Source: a virus. Taken from it: a DNA stretch of 64,000 nucleotides. Under the pieces are notes generated by a model. That model was not told where the DNA came from. It was given only the letters and a program-made list of their open reading frames with translations, and did no database searches. Position numbers and translations under genes: made by a program. The DNA is taken from positions 124,001 to 188,000 of the IMG/VR virus record IMGVR_UViG_3300047480_000545; one strand, 5' to 3'. Shown piece after piece: positions 60,592-64,000 of the stretch. Every line of letters starts with the position of its first letter. Within the stretch, counting starts at the first letter, position 1.

Positions 60592-61276
60592 GTATATACC
60601 TTTCGTAATCCATAGGCGTTCCTATCGGAGTAAAACTATCAACCTCAATCGCCATGGTTGGTATTCCATTCTGTATTGCATAGTTATATAGTGGAGCAGT
60701 ATAGTATTCACCAAGAGACACCAATCCATTATCTGTATAAAAATCATACGACTGGATAAAAACATCGCCAGAAACCCAATGGTATTGACCGCTGTTGCGA
60801 TATCTACTGATAGGTTGCTTTTCTGCCACACCTAATATATTCATGTTTGAGTCAACGCAGCTATAGCTACTTTTTATATCAAATGAACGGTTTTGAACGA
60901 AAATACAATTCGTGTGATTGTATACGGATTTGAATGTTGTAGAATCGTATGATACTATAAAGTCACAGTCAACTATCAACCATGGTTCGTGTCGAAACTT
61001 ATTGTTTCTTATAACATATGCGGCGCTTGTAGCTGCGCCATCAGTGTAATGGTCTATGCCATAAAACAATCCATCAACATATTGCGAAGGTTTGTATTGT
61101 GTTAGCGCACGTTCTTGAAATAGGAAATGATGGCGAACATCATTTCCCAAATTCAAAGATTTGATTGCAGCGACAAACATTGGGTCGCCGTGAACATCTA
61201 AAAATGGTTTAGGGGTTTGCGAGTATTCTGCAAACCTTGACCCTTTACCAGCACACAACTGCAATACATTAAGCAT
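60578..61276 (-). CDS. Sugar-phosphate nucleotidyltransferase
   Basis: 232 residues. QLCAGKGSRFAEYSQTPKPFL is the nucleotide-binding loop plus catalytic lysine; GAATSAAY and VDCDFIVSYD (metal-binding Asp) follow. It would activate a sugar or polyol phosphate as an NDP or CDP derivative. The ATG at 61276 overlaps the end of the RuBisCO-like gene (8 nt), so the two products act together in translation and probably in pathway. Confidence 0.88.
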   Translation of the reverse strand: MLNVLQLCAGKGSRFAEYSQTPKPFLDVHGDPMFVAAIKSLNLGNDVRHHFLFQERALTQYKPSQYVDGLFYGIDHYTDGAATSAAYVIRNNKFRHEPWLIVDCDFIVSYDSTTFKSVYNHTNCIFVQNRSFDIKSSYSCVDSNMNILGVAEKQPISRYRNSGQYHWVSGDVFIQSYDFYTDNGLVSLGEYYTAPLYNYAIQNGIPTMAIEVDSFTPIGTPMDYERYIHEIR

Positions 61277-62309
61277 CAAATGCCATCCGCAATTCAGTTA
61301 TTTTCTGTTCGATGCTGTCCCCAGTGTGCAACCATCCGCCAACATTTGCAAGCCAATGGTCTCCAATCTCATCACGAATTGACTTCGCTATGTCTGGTGT
61401 CATTCCACAGCTTAACGCAGCCCACACATTGTGTTCTTGACATAGCTTGACTGCATCTCTAACCTCTTGATGGTCGCCAGGATAATACCCGCCAATCATA
61501 CCAACATGTATACTATCAATGCCTTGATAAATTGCCATTTTGACCAACACAGGCCAATCAATTCCCCACGGATTTCTAGGATCAGTCAATACTCTAATTC
61601 CACTTCGTTGGAAATGTGTGAAGAACCCTCGTTGGTTGCTATCAGAATAAGCCCCAAGGCCGCTCCAGAAATTAATATGAACTCCATCGCCATTGCACTC
61701 TTTCACCATATCAAGCTGAGAAACTAGATGTTCTGGATTTCCATTTGTGCAATATGTATACACGGTTTCAGGATATTTTTCCATAATTGGCTGAACAATA
61801 TCCAATCTCTGTCTGAGTGGAAGATACGCAGCGTCAGCCAAAATTTCATCTTCTTTAATAAAGTCAATTCCGCCATCACACATTTGTGTTGTGATGTCTC
61901 GCAATTGTTCGGAGGTAAGTCCAGCTTTTGGTTTCACAATACTACCAATTGCTGGACGATTTCTTTTGACTAATGTCTTGTGCGGAGACTTCTTTACAAA
62001 CGGTTGGTTCAGTTCAAGACCAACGATTCTGCATGATTCCAACAGTGCGATATCGCTCTGCCCGCCATTTATGGTGCAAAGCATTTGACCAATATCAGTC
62101 GTGGAGTGCAAGTTTCTCCACTTGAAGTCAATCACTACCTCGTTGCCGTTGATGGAAATCAATTCCGCTTTGCTTTGTTGTATTCCGTCTGCTTCTTCAT
62201 ATGAAGAACGAATGTCTGGATTACCGACACTTTGCCCCAATACTATGGCGTCAGCAGCTTTTTCTATATTGCTACTCTCAACACGATATGTGACTCTATA
62301 TGTATTCAT
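61269..62309 (-). CDS. RuBisCO-like protein (form IV type)
   Basis: 346 residues, shorter than the ~430-475 of bacterial and plant large subunits. SIVKPKAGLT (K126, K128) corresponds to the KPKxG catalytic loop; GGIDFIKEDE (K152, D154, E155) to the carbamylated lysine and magnesium ligands; DSIHVGMIGG (H268) to the loop-6 region; SCGMTP and NVGGWLHTGD to the phosphate-binding loops. The loop-6 lysine position is not kept (GGYYPGDH), so it is a RuBisCO-like protein rather than a CO2-fixing enzyme. Relatives do enolisations, isomerisations or transcarboxylations of sugar phosphates. First gene of its operon; ATG at 62309 follows AAAGAGG. Confidence 0.9.
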   Translation of the reverse strand: MNTYRVTYRVESSNIEKAADAIVLGQSVGNPDIRSSYEEADGIQQSKAELISINGNEVVIDFKWRNLHSTTDIGQMLCTINGGQSDIALLESCRIVGLELNQPFVKKSPHKTLVKRNRPAIGSIVKPKAGLTSEQLRDITTQMCDGGIDFIKEDEILADAAYLPLRQRLDIVQPIMEKYPETVYTYCTNGNPEHLVSQLDMVKECNGDGVHINFWSGLGAYSDSNQRGFFTHFQRSGIRVLTDPRNPWGIDWPVLVKMAIYQGIDSIHVGMIGGYYPGDHQEVRDAVKLCQEHNVWAALSCGMTPDIAKSIRDEIGDHWLANVGGWLHTGDSIEQKITELRMAFDA

Positions 62310-62339
62310 TGGATACCTCTTTTTTGAATATTTTATTAC

Positions 62340-62368
62340 ATTATACCAAATTTATATAATAACTTCAA
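62340..62368 (-). promoter_or_regulatory. Sigma70-like promoter of the RuBisCO-like operon
   Basis: Minus strand: TTGAAG (62368-62363), 17-bp spacer, TATAAT (62345-62340), ~31 nt before the ATG at 62309. A perfect -10 box with the same spacing as the early promoters, so this operon may be expressed earlier than the late radical SAM operon. Confidence 0.75.
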
Positions 62369-62371
62369 GAA

Positions 62372-63673
62372 CTATTTTATATATGCTAAAAGAGCATGTT
62401 TCAACTCTGGTAGTGTTTCTTTCCAATTGAGATGCGATGTTTTGTCATACACATCCATTCTGTTTACCGCTTGACTCATTCTATAATCGATATCAGCTTG
62501 TGTGATATCTCCCCCATTCATATACGTTATAATTTCGTTTACAACTTTAGCACTCAATGGGTGTCCATTTTCAATTAGCCATCTTGATAAATCAACATAT
62601 TCTTCTTCTACAGTTTTCTTTGCTGCATAAGGCAAATATTTTATACTCAAATCTGGAGGATAATCTACATAATTAATGGCGATTACGGATAGATTTTTTT
62701 CAAACCATCCATTTTCAAAACACCATTTAAAAAATCTTGGGCTATGAAATATATTCATTATACTTACAGAAAAACATGGAGACAGGGTTATGTTATTGTA
62801 TTCGTCGCCCTGCGGTTTCATTTCAGATACAACCTGTTTCATCTTTTCCCACGACGATCCTGTTCGTATGTAGTCAGAAACTTCTTCGATGCCATCCACG
62901 CTACCAGCCACTATTACTTGTTTGAACTCTTTCCAATAATCTGCAACCAGTTTGCCTTTGTATTTTGAAATAGTATAGTTGGTGCTGTAATGCAATTCGA
63001 CATCTTTGGATTTTCCCGAATCAATTAGATATTGAAGTGCTCGGTAGTGTTCTTCCATGAGAAGTGGTTCACCTCCAGCAAAATACATTTTTTCTGCATA
63101 CTGCAAAAGATGTTCTATCTTATCATACGCTCCATTTGCTACAAATTTTGGGCTTGAATCATCCAATCTTATAGTATCAAAGGTCACTAGGTTTTGTTTT
63201 CCTATTTCCTTTGTTTCATCAAACCATGCACTACTTGCTTCCCAGTTGCACATTCGGCATCGAAGATTACAAAGATTTCCAAATCTAACATCAAAGAACA
63301 CAGGTTTGTAGTCATCTATATCAATATGGCCATCGGCTCGTGTGGCTTCAATGGCAAATTTAGTTTTTTCCAAATATAATGCATTGAACCTGTCTTTAGT
63401 AGATTCAATACCCTGTTGCATTTTGTATTCGCACAATGAACACATCTCATTCGGCTTATTCTGTAGCATCATGGAACGAATGTATTTCATCCCAGAACTA
63501 TTGATACATTCATCCAATGAACTATCCTGTATGTTCGCAAGTTTTATGTCTGGGGATTTTGAATTAACATACTGCCCACAAGGCGCAACCCTTCCTGTAG
63601 TGGTCACATGAAGGTGTGTCCACGCAAGAGAACATATTCTTTTGTTATTCTTATAATCTATTGGTTGTGTCAA
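62372..63673 (-). CDS. Twitch-domain radical SAM protein (rSAM 11)
   Basis: 433 residues. Twitch cysteines C14, C32 and CSLC (78-81), radical SAM motif CNLRCRMC (C135, C139, C142), FAGGEPLLM. Architecture matches rSAM 5 and 7. The start is TTG at 63673 with a TAGGA ribosome site; no ATG lies before the conserved twitch domain. It sits alone on the minus strand next to the RuBisCO-like operon. Confidence 0.92.
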   Translation of the reverse strand: MTQPIDYKNNKRICSLAWTHLHVTTTGRVAPCGQYVNSKSPDIKLANIQDSSLDECINSSGMKYIRSMMLQNKPNEMCSLCEYKMQQGIESTKDRFNALYLEKTKFAIEATRADGHIDIDDYKPVFFDVRFGNLCNLRCRMCNWEASSAWFDETKEIGKQNLVTFDTIRLDDSSPKFVANGAYDKIEHLLQYAEKMYFAGGEPLLMEEHYRALQYLIDSGKSKDVELHYSTNYTISKYKGKLVADYWKEFKQVIVAGSVDGIEEVSDYIRTGSSWEKMKQVVSEMKPQGDEYNNITLSPCFSVSIMNIFHSPRFFKWCFENGWFEKNLSVIAINYVDYPPDLSIKYLPYAAKKTVEEEYVDLSRWLIENGHPLSAKVVNEIITYMNGGDITQADIDYRMSQAVNRMDVYDKTSHLNWKETLPELKHALLAYIK

Positions 63674-63694
63674 AATTAAATCCTACTATTATTA

Positions 63695-63702
63695 TATTTA
63701 TG
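63695..63702 (-). promoter_or_regulatory. Late promoter CATAAATA (minus)
   Basis: Minus-strand CATAAATA, ~22 nt before the TTG start of rSAM 11. Confidence 0.55.
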
Positions 63703-63714
63703 CATTTATTTTGA

Positions 63715-63722
63715 CATAAATA
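63715..63722 (+). promoter_or_regulatory. Late promoter CATAAATA (plus), 5 nt before ATG
   Basis: CATAAATA, TGAAT, then ATG at 63728. The spacer TGAAT is identical to the one before rSAM 10 on the minus strand. Confidence 0.65.
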
Positions 63723-63727
63723 TGAAT

Positions 63728-64000
63728 ATGAAAATAACTAATCTTGCAATTTGTTTTTATGGTCAATACAGAACGGGCGACATATGTGTTCCGCATTTGA
63801 AAGATGTGCTCACTCAAATAAAAAATGTCAACGTTGACATATTTTGTTCAGTAAAAGATACAGTTTCATATCATACCGCAGATGGGTCAATTTCTGAAAT
63901 TGATATAAACTCAGTATATTCAGTTGATGCCAGCGAAATTGAAAAAACAGTCAACACCTTAAAAAAATTACTCTCTCCTAAAAGAATAAATGTCCTAGTG
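63728..64000 (+). CDS. Glycosyltransferase-like protein, paralogue 4, cut by window end
   Basis: First 91 codons of a gene that continues past the window. LAICFYGQYRTGDICVPHLKDVL and VDIFCSVKDTVSYH match paralogue 3 (LYGQPR; YFCSAKT). The start at 63728 is chosen because the late element lies 5 nt upstream; an in-frame ATG at 63722 overlaps that element. Confidence 0.7.
   Translation, partial: MKITNLAICFYGQYRTGDICVPHLKDVLTQIKNVNVDIFCSVKDTVSYHTADGSISEIDINSVYSVDASEIEKTVNTLKKLLSPKRINVLV

Noticed and set aside
61269-62309. A true CO2-fixing RuBisCO
   Set aside because: The loop-6 lysine region and the histidine/arginine substrate positions are changed and the protein is ~100 residues short; it fits a RuBisCO-like protein only.

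Overview
This window is part of the genome of a large, AT-rich tailed phage of the T4 superfamily (myovirus), most like the aquatic and marine T4-like phages. The evidence is a gp43-type family B DNA polymerase, a gp45-type sliding clamp, a DsbA-type DNA-binding protein, a T4 RNase H-type nuclease, ThyA, virion proteins of the marine T4-like type, a tRNA cluster with encoded CCA ends, and T4-style late promoters (NATAAATA). The host cannot be read from the sequence. No photosystem genes are present.

Layout. 1-3400: eight tRNAs (Gly, Thr, Leu, Ala, Gly, Val, Glu, Ser) interleaved with two HNH endonucleases, an FkbM methyltransferase and small ORFs. 3450-4914: small, probably early genes behind sigma70-like promoters. 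5006-15284: a late virion block (ligase-like nucleotidyltransferase, cytidylyltransferase, structural protein, a 1,862-residue multidomain protein, a likely prohead-core protein); four of these share a short N-terminal leader that resembles the T4 capsid-targeting sequence. 15372-25386: replication and metabolism (DsbA, polymerase, DNA methyltransferase, clamp, S-adenosylmethionine synthetase, RNase H). 25426-32339: small T4-like genes, a GC-rich MoxR/VWA-metalloprotease pair, an HNH gene and ThyA, ending at a bidirectional terminator.

32365-64000 is the unusual part. On the minus strand, 52096 down to 32365 is one tightly overlapping run of 19 genes: nine radical SAM enzymes (twitch/SPASM types), two tandem QueC-like PP-loop enzymes, two methyltransferase-like proteins, a 2OG-Fe(II) oxygenase, a carbamoyltransferase, a repeat-containing glycosyltransferase-like protein, an SGNH hydrolase and two unknowns. 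To the right lie a radical SAM/aminotransferase pair, three glycosyltransferase-like paralogues plus a fourth cut by the window end, a nucleotidyltransferase-HAD fusion, and a five-gene operon with a RuBisCO-like protein, a sugar-nucleotidyltransferase, a cupin, a GDPD-like protein and an APH-like kinase. An eleventh radical SAM gene lies at 62372-63673. With the phage-encoded MetK supplying S-adenosylmethionine, this looks like a large viral biosynthetic system that makes or attaches an elaborate small molecule or glycan. The product is unknown; modified DNA bases, virion glycan or a host-surface change are all possible.

Regulation. Two promoter classes are visible. One is TTGAC(A/C/T)-N17-TATATT-like, in front of early-type genes and the RuBisCO-like operon. 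The other is NATAAATA late elements. In at least seven places the late element sits exactly 5 nt before an ATG, which predicts leaderless late mRNAs.
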